Assembly (NCBI GenBank): GCA_018697195.1
Contig: CM031858.1
Span: 94,204,298 to 94,268,297, forward strand
Origin: Certhia americana
Taxonomy: Eukaryota; Chordata; Aves; Passeriformes; Certhiidae
Reading direction: 5' to 3'
Length of the DNA: 64,000 bases
Shown here: positions 51,699 through 64,000 of the stretch, in pieces
Layout of the letters: every line of letters starts with the position of its first letter
Numbering within the stretch: position 1 is the stretch's first letter
The notes under the pieces: generated by a model
Told to the model about the DNA's origin: nothing
Databases searched by the model: none
What the model saw: only the letters and a program-made list of their open reading frames with translations
Program-made: the position numbers and the translations under genes

Positions 51699-54600
51699 TC
51701 TGTCACCTCTCTCCTCCTGTGAAACATTTTCTGGCTGTTTTGACAGTAGAGGTCTTTCACCAGTGTCATGATGGTGAAAGACTGAATGCAATGACTCAGG
51801 ATGATAATGGGTTATAAAAGACTTCATCTTTTCTATGCCTTCTGTACCCCAAGGTAGTGGAGCAGATGCTGTGTTTTCTTGTTGCCTTTTTCATGTTTTG
51901 GTAGGTGTGTAGCACTATAGAACCAAGGGTATGATCAGTTTTCTGTGATTTAGCCTTTATTCAATAGGTAGTAATTTTTTACTAGATAATGAAGCAAACA
52001 GATCTATCTCTTCCCTTAAAAGAGAATTCAGGAAGTACAGCTTAAACTGCACATGGAACATATTAATCCTAAACCCCTTATAATACATTGCAGAAGTTTC
52101 TTGTCCTTGTACATGCCTGTATCCACAATGCACAGCAATTTCCCAGAAATGTCTTAACCTTAAGTACTGTTGAAGCCTGGAGAAGCCTTAAAAAATAGCC
52201 AAACACAGAATGACAAGTAAAGTTGTAACAGGAATAAATTAATCTTTACTTGGATTATTCTGGGACAACAAAATGGGTCCACGTAAGTGAGGATCACGTG
52301 CTACTGTAATGCTAAATATAGTTGACAAGGAAGCCTCAATGCAGTTATTTGTGTGGAAGTCGGGAGTGTTGTGCTTTTTTTAGTTTAATACACACAGACA
52401 TGACACATTAGTTTATAGTTCAAACATAATAATATAATTTTGCAAATTATTAGTATTTTTTTATCTTAGGTGTTATCAGCATGCAAATGTCTAATACTAA
52501 AGCTCATAATGGAAATGAAATGCTGTTAATTCATAATGAGGTTTTTATGTGTCGAGTAAGATGTACTGCTATACTGACCTTTCTTGGTCAATTATATTAG
52601 AGAAAGATTGTGTTTAAAGAAAAAAAGTATCTTAGAATATATTCACTTAATTGAAATACGGACTTCACTCAACCAAGGCATTGTGGAAGGTACTCTTGAT
52701 AAAATATTTACTCAAATTCCAGTTTTGCAACTTTCTTTGAGGCCTTTAGAAGCCAAAAGGAAAGAAACCTGATACCTAGGGAGAAAAAGAAGGTTGGCAA
52801 GGGCCAAAACCATAATGTAATTAAAAAGTCGATCAAACAGGAAAAAGGTTTGAGAAAGGAAAGACAAAGATTCAGAAAGTGTGTGAGTGTATGTAACAAG
52901 TATAGATAAATAGATCTAAATGGTAAAGGGATGGTGTGTTGCTATTAGAGGTGCATCCAAATGATGTAAACAACTGCTGGAAGCTCATTGATAGTTCCAA
53001 GCAGATCTCTGCTGCTGACAGCTCTCCAGAGATCCCTGTTGTAGTGGGGAGTGGGAGGCATGCTAAAGCACAAGCCAGAAATGTGGTTTTCTGCAGTAAC
53101 TGCCCTATCTCGGAATTTGCTTTCTGACATGCATGTTTGATCTGATGTGTGGTATCAAGATTATCTCACAGCATATATACACTGTAGGATAACCAATGTA
53201 TATTTCTTCTGGAAATATACTGGGAGTGGGCCAAAGTGCCATTTCACAGTGTATCCCAGTGTTGCTGTGGGCAAACCAGGAACTCCGGCTGGTGCTGCCA
53301 AGTCTTGGGTGATAGATGGGACCTAGCTGGGGATATTTTCCTTTGATGCAACCATGGTTTGTTGGTGAGCCAAAGGAAGTGATAGAAGAGTTTGTCTTGA
53401 AGGGTCTGCATTTCAGGCTCTTGTCAGCTGCAGGCCATAGGTGGTTTATGTAGAAGTGGGGAGCCTTAGGAGCAGCCTTGGAAAAAAGCTGAATCAATGG
53501 CACAAGGAAGTAAGCTGGAGGTAAAAGCGTGCTGTGTTTACATAAATGGTGTTATAGTGTTGGCTTACTAGTGGGAGAAGGTCCATGAGGATAGCCAAGG
53601 CCTGGAGCAGCACAGTCAGTGCCAGGGAGGTTAGCACGCTGTGGGAACTGATCCAACATGGGCACAGCTGGCATTTGGGAACAGAGTATTGTTTAAAGAA
53701 AGGAAATGAGTGACCACGGAGAAAAAGTGGAGCACCAAAGAAGAAGGTGCTGTAGCTAAATGCCATCCTGCTCATGTTAGGAGGGGGGAATAAATTGGGG
53801 AAGGAGGTCACACAGTGCCCCTGCTACAACCCTGAATGAACAGTCCCAGCATCTGAAGCTGTGCACAGCAGCAGAGCAGGTGAAAGAAAAGCAGGTAAAA
53901 GTTTCTTTCAGGTCCTGAGAACAGTGGAAATGGAAAAGAGAAGGAGAAGTGATAGGGAAACATACTAATGAGGGATTCCATTCTGATATGTTGCATGTCT
54001 AAGTGTTTCACCTGGCATATCACAAGGATCCTGATGTTCCTTTGTACCTTTTCATCTGAGTGCTTGAGTGGCAGGAGATAATTGTTGTATTTGGAGAAAT
54101 ACTTAGAAAGAAAACATTTGTACCTCTATATCTGTTCCACTTTCCTGGTGTGTGGGGAAAAGGATTAAATGTATTTTTACCGAAAGTGTTACTGAATGAA
54201 AGATTCAAAATGATAAAGTGCTGGACTATGAAAAAACATGATTATTTAAAACTGGTGTGATTGGACCTCTTAGCTTAAATGTAGCATGTCATTTCAAAGG
54301 CACTAAAGCCAGATGGATAACTTGCCCCAGATGTTTAGATTCAGTGGAGCAATCACACATGGTGTTTTGAGCAAAGTTGCTTATACCCTAATAATGATAT
54401 TTTGTGAATAATGCTGTAATTTCAGATACATTTCTTTGTCTTTATTTTTTACAGAAATAAATTGGCACCCGTGGCAAGCACAGTGTTTGTCAAACTAGCT
54501 TCAAAATCATAATGTGTTGCTTTCTTGTTAAAGTGACTTGAAAGTACTTGCTCTGTTTCTTCAATGAAATTAACAGCTTGTTGAGAGCTAAGGTTGCATA

Positions 54601-57600
54601 TTGGATTCATAATCAGTTTTGTTTATACAGAATATTCTGTTTTCTGCCTTTCTTTCATTTTGGGGGGCATTTATTTATTAACAGGACTTCCATTAACTCC
54701 TGCTGTTTATTCTTTACCCTTAAGCTACAGCCCTTTGTCGTAGCATCACAGTGTTGACCCTGGAACCAATTACTGCACGTAACATCCAGAGGATGATGAG
54801 GCTTATTCTGCAGCTATTGTTTTCTAGTAGTCCTGGTGTACATAATTCTCGTAGTGCAGTAGGATAACTCTGTTTAAGAACTCTGTGACACTACCTGGCC
54901 AAAACCAATACTAAAAGAAATAAATAATAGGCTGCTTTGCCCATCTCCTGTTTTACAGTCCCAAGGGCACAGCTAGGAAAACTGCAGCGTTCTTCCTGCA
55001 TTTGGAGAGTCAGGATGTTCTCCATTAGTTTTGATGTCTGTTGCTTCTCTGGAAGTGAGCGCATGTGTAAATGTGATACAGATGTTGTATGAAAGCTTAA
55101 TTGTGCCTCTCTTTACTGTAAGCCTTGGCGCTGTTCTGTTTTGATGCCTACCCTCCCACCCTGAAAGGCTTTTCCTGAGAAGAGAAGGAAAACCATTTTC
55201 CCATTCCTCTCTTACTCCAGAGTTAATTATATTCTGCACTGTGACTACACCTCAGCAAAAGCTGAATGGAAGAACAAGACTCCTGACAAAAAGGTGGAAG
55301 TTTTTAGTCGAGCTTAGATTTTCTGTTCTATCTTAGGACTTAGAAGTCCTTCCTGATTTTAGCCAAAGGAAGAAATTCCCCCCTGAGGTTACGTTTCATT
55401 CATGTGCTTTGTTACTGAGAGAGTTTAAATCCTCATGTTTGGTTGCAGGTCGTTGACAGCCAACTTGGTTAAGTTGTCGCAGGTGCAACTGTAAGCAGCC
55501 AGCAGGAACTGAAGAAACAAGGGTAATCCCACTTAGGAAATCCCCTAGTAGCTTGGTGCTCCTTTGAAGCAGAACACCAGAAATACAGTTAGTGGCAGTT
55601 AGGGGGAAAAAAGGAAGAAAAGAAATCCTCACTCATGAATCAAAATTAAAGCTATGTCCACTTCTCTAATTTCTGGGGTTGCTGTGTTATCGATGTTCTT
55701 ACAGTGTTCTTCTCTCTGGACTCCTGAAACCAAAGAAGAAATTGCTTGATCATTGTCTTTAGCTAATACTATACTCTGGTTCTAGGATGCCAGGTATGCA
55801 GTCAGACTGGATGAACCCGTTTAATTTTGTTCTGCTGTACTTATTTTTGCTGTATTTATTTCTGTGTATGCCTTTGTGCCTGTTGAGTTTTCATGCTTTC
55901 ACAATTACAATCACCAGTGTAATCTCTTCCCTCTTTATTTGCAACGCCCCAATACACGTAGCAGAATGAAACAAACCATTTTTTTTCAAGAAGTCTGAAG
56001 CCCAACTTGTTTATATTTTCAATAAGCAGTAACAAGAATAGTCTCATAATTTTGGTAAATAACTGTAGCGTAGATTTTATTTTTTTTTTAGTTACCTGAA
56101 TCATGAGGTAATGAGATAGTTTAGAACCGGATTTTGACAAACGTGGCTTGTAAACTATGTTTGTGGAAGAAAATTAATTGAGCAGATCCGAGAAAATTTT
56201 GGTGTTTGTTGTTTTTAGTTTATTTTTTTTCCCCAGAAGAGGAGCTTCCTGTCTCTTTCTAAAGAAATGGTCAGCTTTTCTAGGGAGGAAGAAATATGTG
56301 AAATATATTGTTTCATATGTCATTTAAAAGAAAAAAGGCCAGCAACCTCATCTTGTCCATCAACTTCTGTTGGTCAAAAATAGGGGTTTTTTCTCTTTTA
56401 AGGATATGGCTTCCATTTTCACAGAATTATATATATATGATTTTTTTTTTCTGTTAGAAAGAGGCAGTGTCACAATGTCACAGAATCATTTTCAAGTAGA
56501 AAGCTTGGGAAAGTCCCCCAGGGAAAAGTAAAAGAAAACTTAAACAGGGATCAAAACAGAGAATTAAGGAGTAGATAATGTTATATCTGAGAACTGTAAA
56601 ACTGCTAATGACCAAAATCTTCCAGAAGGATTTCCCACTGTGTCTTAGCATTTTCAAGCATACAGCTGTGTCTAATTACCTAAAACTGATGTACAGTGCA
56701 ATTAATGCTGCATCTAAAGAGTAAGGTAACAGGGCAGCTGACCACCTGTGTGAGCAAATAACCCAATATCTGTGTAATCTGGGCATACAAATGCATGAGT
56801 AGCATATTCAGATGTTCAGAGACCTTTGCAGGCCCAGCTTCTGAGCCAGTGCCATTCCCTGCCCTCAGACTGGACACAGATGCATGGAAGTCAAGTGAAC
56901 AAAGAATAGAGAGAGAAAGCCAGTCAGTCAGGAGTGCAGCATCCAAAGTTCAGGGAAAACATTTCTAGATTCTGTTTCAAGCCATAAATAAAAATAATCC
57001 AGCAAATAGTTACTGCAAAAATAGAAGCAATCTGACTTTTTAAAATTTCTGAACAGCTGATATCATGACCCTGTATTCTTTGTTATTTATGGAAATCTGT
57101 TACTTGCCAGACTGTGAAAATGGCTGCCTGCTTGTATATATATTTTTTTTGAATTGCTTATAAGCCAGCAGCCACATTTTCACTAAAAGCTGAGTAAAAA
57201 TATGAAAGATGGAAAGACAACATCTCTTTATTAATACCTAGATATGAAACTATTTCAATACGTTAAACATTCAAATCATTTATGTGAAACAAAAAGGCTC
57301 GAAAAGCTTTCCCAAATAAATGGCTGCCATCAAAGCTTCTTTCCATATAAGGCTCATATTTCAGCCCCAGGCCTAGCTGAAAAGAACAGAAATACATGAT
57401 CATCACATAATTAATCAATTATGCCCTTCTGATGATGTAGTAATTTTACTAGGCATTCTTTAAAGTGCAATTAGTTATTTTCCTACATTATGAAGTTTCT
57501 TTGAGCTTAATATCTTGTATTTTGCTCAGCTGTTGTAAGGCAAAGCTAATCGTAATAACTGACTTACTAAATGCTACTATTTGTATTTGCCTGTCCATGT

Positions 57601-60600
57601 CAAGGATGGCATGGGCTTTTTAACTAGCTGAGGAATTATGTGGAAGCAGCAGAGTTAAGTGAGTGATGAATTACTTGTTTGCTATCAAATCTCTTTCCCT
57701 CTGTCTTGTTTTCACCTCGCCATACGAACTGCTCAGCCAATTCAGCTGTAAATTTCTTAGTGGAAACTATTCAGTCTCTTCAAGTGCCCTGTCTCCAAAC
57801 CAGTGTTTCAGTCCAAATTCCAGACTTCTGGAAGTCTGTATTCATAAGCCTTGGGAGTGGAATAGCTGAGAGTCTGACCCATCAAAAGCAACCACTGACT
57901 GTACATGTGCAAGGTGTCTACAGCCTGACCACTCCACACAAGCTGTTAAACAAGAGCTTGGTATGAGAAAAATACTTTAAAGGGAACATGGGAGTGGGAT
58001 TAGGTTTTGCTGTTTACAGGAAGCATGAGAGGAGAGGCTCTACTGGTGTGTTCAGGCAGGATGTTAATTAGTTTCTGGTCAAAGTGTGGCTCCACTGAGT
58101 TGGTGGAAAAGATGAGTGGCAGGTTGTAAAAAGTCAAGTATAAAACCAGTATTACTGATCTTGGAGTCTGCAAGTCCAAAGTATGCAGCCTCCAAAACTC
58201 AGTCAAAATAAACAAAATCTATCTCTGGGTAAGAAAAGGTGGAAATTTGCCTTCTTCAGGCTGGTTTCCTAACAGGCTGAGCTGGGGAGAGGATGGCTTT
58301 TGGCAAGGAAAGTTTTGAGTTTGTCAAAAATACTGTAGCGTTTTTTTGCTTCTGTCAGACAGAAGCCTACAAACTGTGCTGTCTACAGAATATGTACTAC
58401 TACTTTGCCAAAGCCCAAACAGGTTTTTTGACAATCCTTATGCTTCCAGTATACCCTGACCTGCCTTATATGCAAAGAGAGTGCCTTAAGGCTGGTGTCT
58501 AGACAGAGCCTTGTATTTCAGCAAAGGGAATTAAAAGTAGGCTCTGATATTCCTAAATTTGCGGTGAAAACTGTATTTTGGCTACCTGCCTCTCATATTT
58601 ATTGGAAAAAAATTATTATATTTTTTGTTGATTCCTGGGATGTACAAAGATAGGAAAGGCATTTCAGGTGTTGCTTGTCAGGATGTAGCTATATTGTGGC
58701 TGTTTCAAATGCCACTGCTGAACTACTGTTGTAAAGATTAAAATGGGGGTTGCTGTTTATAGACAATCTTATTCCATGTCTCAGGCATCATTGTTGTAAA
58801 GGATTATTCTGCCCTTACAGCCATACAAAGGCAGCTCAGTGAGCTTCACCTTACATCTGAAACGAAATTACGGTGTGTTCTGCACCCTGCAGTATGGACT
58901 GAGAGAGTCAGGATGGTGAGTCTTCCATTTAGTCGTAGTGAATTATAAGTAAATAAACAAGGCACTAGTTAGTAGGACTGTTTGTAGTTAGTAGATGCTT
59001 ATTTGGTGTATTAACCTTGCTCCAAATTTCAAAAGTGTGCTGCCATTTGCTGCCATTAGAATTAATACCATCATGGAGTAAGTTACTTGGGTAATGTCTG
59101 TGTCAGGGTTAATACAGTGTAGGTCATGTTGCAAGTCTTAGTTCCTCAAACACCCAGTGTATTCATTAATATAGCTATTTCTGGATTATTATTTACTCAT
59201 TTTGAAAGTAACATCAAAAGTTTGGTCTGTCACATGAAGGTTTTTTTATTCTTTGATTTTAGTTCAAAGTCACTTTACCAGGATAAGATATAGTAGATGC
59301 TCAGTGCAAAATATCTAATGCACTTCCCAGTCTTCAACTCAAACACTCCTAGGCTTCTCAGGCTATTAAGAGATTTAAGACTGAAACCTCAAGTTCAGAT
59401 TTGGCTTCTGAATTTTATTCTTGACAATAGGTTGAACAAAATAGGTATACATAAAATGCTGTTTTGCTGATTCACAAAGAGAAGTGTTTTTAGTCTCAGA
59501 AAAATTCAGCTTCTGTTTTCAGATCATCTGCATTCCCTTATAACTGCTTGCATCATTGAAAATGGTTCCCTGTAAGTGCCCCTCTACCATTCATCTGCAG
59601 TGCTCTACTGTTGGTGAACAGCAGGTTTAGAGTTTTTACTAATAGGTTGGGACTCAGATGGATGACCTCTATCAATTATTCATGATAGATCTGAGTAGCC
59701 AGTGTATAACACTGACAACATTCATACCTTTCTACTGTAATACGAACTGTAAACGATACAGTGATTGATAGACTACAGATGACCCTTGGTCATTTTTATT
59801 AATTCCTGTTGCTGAGTTCTGCAACCTGTTTTTCATTGCTTAAGCCATAGAGCTACTGTGTTTTTAAAATCTCCAGCTGTCCAGAGCTAGGAGAGCCTCT
59901 GAATTTACTGGGTTTTATCTCTTTGTTCTTCAGACTAGTTCTCTTCCTTTTGAGGTTACTAGTTGTATCATTGAGGATTTCAGTGGGAACATATCCGCCT
60001 TCTTGTACACATTTAAAATAGTATTGGATAAATGAAATAAATAATGGTTGGGGGATTCTCTGCCGTGCCTGATGGCGAGTAGAAGTGAGTAGAGCTGTGG
60101 AAGGTTTGGTCTCAACAAAAGCAGAGAAAGAAGTGTTGCTTGCCCTTTGCTCATGGACTGCCTCTGTTTGCCTTGTAGGTTAAATGAAAAAAGAAGGCTG
60201 AAACAATATAAGGGTTGAGGTGTTCTGCTTAACTGCTGCATAAGGGAGTTCTATTGTATAGTCCTACATTAGACATACTGTGTTGTGAAGAGCCTTGGAT
60301 GCAAATTTAATATTAAGAATAAGCTGAAGTTTTAAGAGCATTTAAATCAGTTTACTCAGGGTCTTACTGGAGAAGTGTTTTCTGAAGTCCAGAATGAGAG
60401 AAAGCTCTTGAATTTTTAATTTCTTTGCTTATGGAGTACATTGCATATAAACACAGTAATTTGTGTTTTTGCAAATTTGTTTGAGAGGAGCTGTAGGTAA
60501 AGATCTGTAAAAACTTAGTTCTGTATTTAAACATGCTGCTTACCAGGAGTTCGTAGAAAGGGCCTGTTTGGAAAGTAAGAAAACAATTGAGTCAGACTTG

Positions 60601-61569
60601 GAAGAAATCAACACTGGCTCCTGTGCTGGAAGATGGAAGGGAGTCCTAGTTTGTGACATTCAAAAGTAACCCAGAATTGGAAGATAAGCAAGAAATACCT
60701 GTTTCACAGGAGATTTGGATGCACTCTGTGTTGCAGCTTCTGCCAACAGAGTTGTCTGTTTTAGGTGTGTTAGGCTTAGAGCAGCGTTACCCCCTGAGCC
60801 CTGTAGGTCTGGTGAGAGGGGACCCCAGGTGCAGATGCAACAATGCCAGCCAAGTGACACTTCCAGCTGGCTTTTGTGTAGAACAATGCAAACAGCAGCC
60901 TTGCCATGGCATCTCCATCCATGCTGACACTCCTCTGGGTGTCTGGTTTTAGCTGCTGGCACGGATGTAACCCTGGTACTTTTGGCATAGGTACCCCATA
61001 AGATCTGTGAGCAAGGGCTTCTTAGTGAGGGATGACAGGGCTGGTGGTGACTTGCGCTGTAGTGGCAGCTACACCATGATCCCCTTGTGGGTGAGGTTGC
61101 TGTTGTACTTGGGGTTTGAGCAAGTGGGGAACAAGAAGTCTTTGGAAACCCTGCCACCTGTGCTCATAAGTTTGCTCCAGTCACAGGGATTAAACCAGGA
61201 AATCTTTTCCCTTCAGCTTCATTCCAGAGAAAGAGCTGTGGCAGGCTATTGCTTTATGCATTGCGAGCATTCAGGAAACTATACCTGGTGTGTTAGGTCA
61301 CCAAGCAGATCTGCTGGCACACTTGAATCCTGATCTACCTGTCTGGTCTCCCCCAGCAGCCCTAGAGTGTCAGGCACCTTTCCCTAGGGAACACCAGTCC
61401 TCATGCTCTGCTCCCTTGTATTTGCTGTGGGTCTTCAGTGTAGCTGAAAGCAGGCCTGTTCTCCGCTCATCAGTCCACCTTAACAGAGCATTACTAGCCA
61501 ACATATTTTGTTGATCAGTGTGATTCCAACTCTGCAGCAATATGTAGACTAACCAGATGGAGGCTTGTA

Positions 61570-61775
61570 CCTCTTGTGATTGTAAAATTAACCAGCATCA
61601 TTGATAGTTACGAGAGTGATGACGGAGACCCAGGCGCTGTCAGAACAATGTGCTTTGAGGCATGCTTAAATCTGTTAGGACAATATATCATGTTGCTGCG
61701 TGCTCAGTACACAGTTCTGCGGCACAGCAAGGCGCGTACGCCTCACTCAGCTCTGACGGTGGATAGAGGATGAAG
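61570..61775. promoter_or_regulatory. Candidate conserved block with high CpG retention
   Basis: About nine CpG in 180 bases, including AAGGCGCGTACGCC near 61729-61742, and an AACAATG SOX-like core near 61645. The plus-strand frame is open for 65 codons but has no recognisable domain, and I see no good splice acceptor before it. I favour a regulatory element over an exon; the evidence is compositional. Confidence 0.25.
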
Positions 61776-62089
61776 ATTATTCACTACTGAATTTGACTCA
61801 GCAAAGAAGGTGCAGGTTCCACTCCGTTCAGAGCCATAGCCAAGAAATTTTAGTCAAAGGTCTGTGTGACTGGATTTTTGGGTTTTGTTTATTTTTTAAT
61901 AGGCCTAACTAGGATTTTCTGTCTGAATAAAAGAGTCTTTTAATTGGAGCCTAGTGTGAGAACTTCCAGGGAATCAGTGAGAAATTTGTAAGAAACAGCT
62001 GGAAATAACAGTGGAGAAGGCAGTGCCATCTCTATTCTCTTCCTACCACACAGCCCACAGGCGTACTGTAGTTCCCTGTTCATTTACAT

Positions 62090-63260
62090 CAGTGACTAAA
62101 GGACCTATTTAAATGAATGAAGTTAATGAATTAATAAATGCAGAACGGGGGAGAAACCTGCATTACAAAAGGTACTTTGTTCTTAGATGCTGAGAGTAAG
62201 AGTTGGGTTTGATATTTCACAACACAGTGCTGACTGCTGTTTGCTATATTTCCTAATACACCCCGGTAACATGAGATCGCACCACAGATTCCTCCTATTA
62301 AATGGTTATTCAGATGTGTTGCACTACCAGCAGCTTTTTGCTTGCATATTAATTACTAGGTGTTTGAATTAGCAAAACGTGGATTAGCAGAGTTTTTGCT
62401 TTGCTAGTGGTACAGCAGACACTTTAGCCATTTGGTCGTCAGATACAGTCGTTGTGTTTTGAGCTTCTCAAAATAATGCCTGATACTGCCTCTGTAATTA
62501 AACATCTGTCAGGGTTTTAGAAATGCCCTATGGGTTTTCTTTTTTTGGGGGAGGGGGAGACCAACCCCTGCTTTTAGGGGGAAGAATGCTGCATGTAACA
62601 GCAAAATATATTTTGTTTTCGCACGAGGGCAAGCTTAGGAGATCAGCAGCTTTCTTCTCCATTTTGGCTGATGTAAATAAGCAGTAAATTTATTGAGACA
62701 TCCGGCACAAAACTGGTGTGAGAACAGAACTTTGGGCCTTGTGTGGCAGCTTGAGCAGATGGGTGCTTCTTACTATTTCTTAAAAACTGAAATGACAGGG
62801 AGATTAGGGTTTAAAAATCACAGCTTCTGTCGCATGCATTAATTAAAGGGTTTTAGTATAATAATTCTATCTTATTGTTCTAGAGCATACGCTCAGCTAC
62901 TTTCAATTTTTAAAAGTACTCGGCCTTTCTCTGGGAGCCACGGCTGTTTGTTCAGTTAAATTCCTTCTGATTAAAGCTCCCTGAATAGTCATTGCCTTCA
63001 TATACCAAGACCAGCCCTGTTTTCTCTATGCTCTGCTGATAATGGGGTCACTGGGAGATTTCTGAATTACAAGTTCTAACTGAAGTTATAGCGCTTCAGG
63101 GATGCTTCGCTGCTCAGCACAGTCTGATGCGCCTCAGAATACTGTTGGAGCACTTGGGGCACTGGCTCATACATTTCTATTCCTGACTTGTTTGGCTCAC
63201 AGGAGAAGCACTGAAGAAATTTTAGCTATTTCCTATCAGGTCCAAAATATCATCATACTT
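62090..63260. promoter_or_regulatory. Candidate enhancer cluster: homeodomain-type sites with retained CpG
   Basis: About 1.1 kb with some sixteen CpG and repeated TAAT cores, notably GAATTAATAAATG near 62128 and GCATGCATTAATTAAAGGG near 62834. Non-repetitive, mixed text such as TATAGCGCTTCAGGGATGCTTCGCTGC near 63088 sits between them. This combination is typical of deeply conserved intronic elements near developmental regulators. No coding frame or splice pair fits. A similar fragment (TTAACTAATTAAGAAGG) occurs at about 63642. Confidence 0.3.
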
Positions 63261-64000
63261 CTTTATAGGTAAAGAAGTTCCAGCCCAATGATCCAGTAGT
63301 GTTAGCGTTTTTCTTTTTTTTTCTTAGATATGCCTGTAGTAGCCTCTACTACTTCTTCCCTGCAAAATACAGACCTTCATATGTTTTAAATCTGAAAATG
63401 GTGTGTATCAAGAGTGCCAATGTCGCAGCAATGTCTGTGGCTCTCCTCTGGAGTCCCAAAGTGATGAGTTGCGACAATCTTGCTTAAAGAAAAAGGCCCT
63501 TAAAGTAACGGCCATGCAAGTTTTATTTAAAAATATCAGTCCTATGACTACTGTGGATTTGTTACTGGTTTTGCTTCTTCCAGCAGAGCTTGACATTCCC
63601 TGGAAGAACAGATGTTCGTGGAATGAACTCCTTCTGGGGAATTAACTAATTAAGAAGGTCGAACTTCTGCGTTCTTCCAAACCGTGTATCCCGAGGCTGC
63701 AGTGTAGTGTCAGGGCTCTTTCTTGGCAGTGCTTGATAGAACATGTAGGCTGAGAATGGGTGAAGACCTGTAACCGTCTGCCAGGCTGCTAATCTGGTGT
63801 TGGAGTTCAGCAAGGGAAGAGGAAAGAGCTGCCAGTCCAACAGCTTTCCTGTTTTCTCTTTAAACTGATCATCAAATGTGGTGGAGGTGGCATGCATTTC
63901 CAGCAGTTTGCTGGAGAGCCTGTCTTCAGTACCAGTTGAATGAGAGAATAAGCACACTTGATTTATGCTATCTCTGGCCAGCATTACCTGATAGACACAG

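Larger units (their letters stand above)
41771..64000 (+). other. ZNF516: Non-coding: ZNF516 intron after the first coding exon
   Basis: About 22 kb begin at the GTAAGA donor and run past the right edge. I looked for the remaining C2H2 fingers and the C-terminal part of ZNF516 in the translated frames and saw neither, so the next coding exon should be downstream of 64000. The sequence is AT-rich with homopolymers and the repeats and candidate regulatory blocks listed separately. Stretches such as 42000-45550, 46900-48400, 48600-51200 and 54300-60600 show nothing I can support as a gene or element. Confidence 0.75.

Noticed and set aside
53105..54208. Chain of four minus-strand ORFs overlapping end to end
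   Set aside because: The frames differ and none carries reverse transcriptase, integrase, gag or env-type motifs, so there is no support for a decayed retroelement.
60660..61157. 165-codon minus-strand ORF
   Set aside because: No known family, Cys/Ser/His-rich low-information text, no splice context and no codon signal; the region is somewhat GC-rich, which lengthens chance ORFs.
63646..63984. 112-codon minus-strand ORF at the right edge
   Set aside because: No recognisable domain and no splice sites; it overlaps plus-strand text with regulatory-like composition.
1..64000. CRISPR arrays, operons, tRNA or rRNA genes
   Set aside because: No regularly spaced repeats, no tRNA A/B-box pair and no rRNA-like text; the sequence is vertebrate intron-like.

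Overview
The window looks like vertebrate nuclear DNA, almost entirely intronic or flanking sequence around one recognisable coding exon. That exon is at 39755-41770 on the plus strand. It encodes the N-terminal half of a multi-C2H2 zinc-finger protein that I identify as ZNF516 by its N-terminus, its finger order and the core between fingers 7 and 8. The rest has no convincing second gene on either strand. I saw no Alu-, B1- or MIR-like SINE, no L1-like reading frame and no CR1 3' end. Together with the many poly-T/poly-A and simple repeats, this fits a sauropsid, most likely a bird, better than a mammal. That assignment is an inference and the species is not shown.

Layout. 1-150: CpG-rich edge, possibly the downstream shore of a promoter CpG island. 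151-39754: about 39.6 kb of AT-rich non-coding DNA, probably intron 1 (or introns) of ZNF516, with microsatellites, small tandem duplications and several CpG-retaining blocks that could be conserved regulatory elements. A possible untranslated exon lies at 39208-39344. 39755-39960: 5' UTR with two short upstream ORFs and one in-frame upstream ATG. 39961-41770: first coding exon, 603 codons plus one base, eight C2H2 fingers, closed by a good splice donor. Just past the donor is an in-frame stop and an AATAAA signal, which could make a short intronically polyadenylated isoform. 41771-64000: next intron with no further zinc-finger coding found, so the last coding exons must lie beyond the right edge. 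This half holds a 19-bp minisatellite, a perfect 14-bp hairpin, a large (TC)n and T30C8 pair, and near the right end a kilobase rich in homeodomain-type TAATTA sites and retained CpG.

How it works together: the plausible picture is one long gene on the plus strand whose introns carry cis-regulatory sequence. ZNF516 is known as a nuclear DNA-binding regulator, reported as a cold-induced activator of brown-fat genes including UCP1 and as a partner of CtBP/LSD1-type corepressors in mammals. I did not find an undescribed multi-gene system here. The most useful leads are the possible intronic-polyadenylation isoform, the uORF-bearing leader, the candidate upstream exon, and the CpG-retaining intronic blocks.
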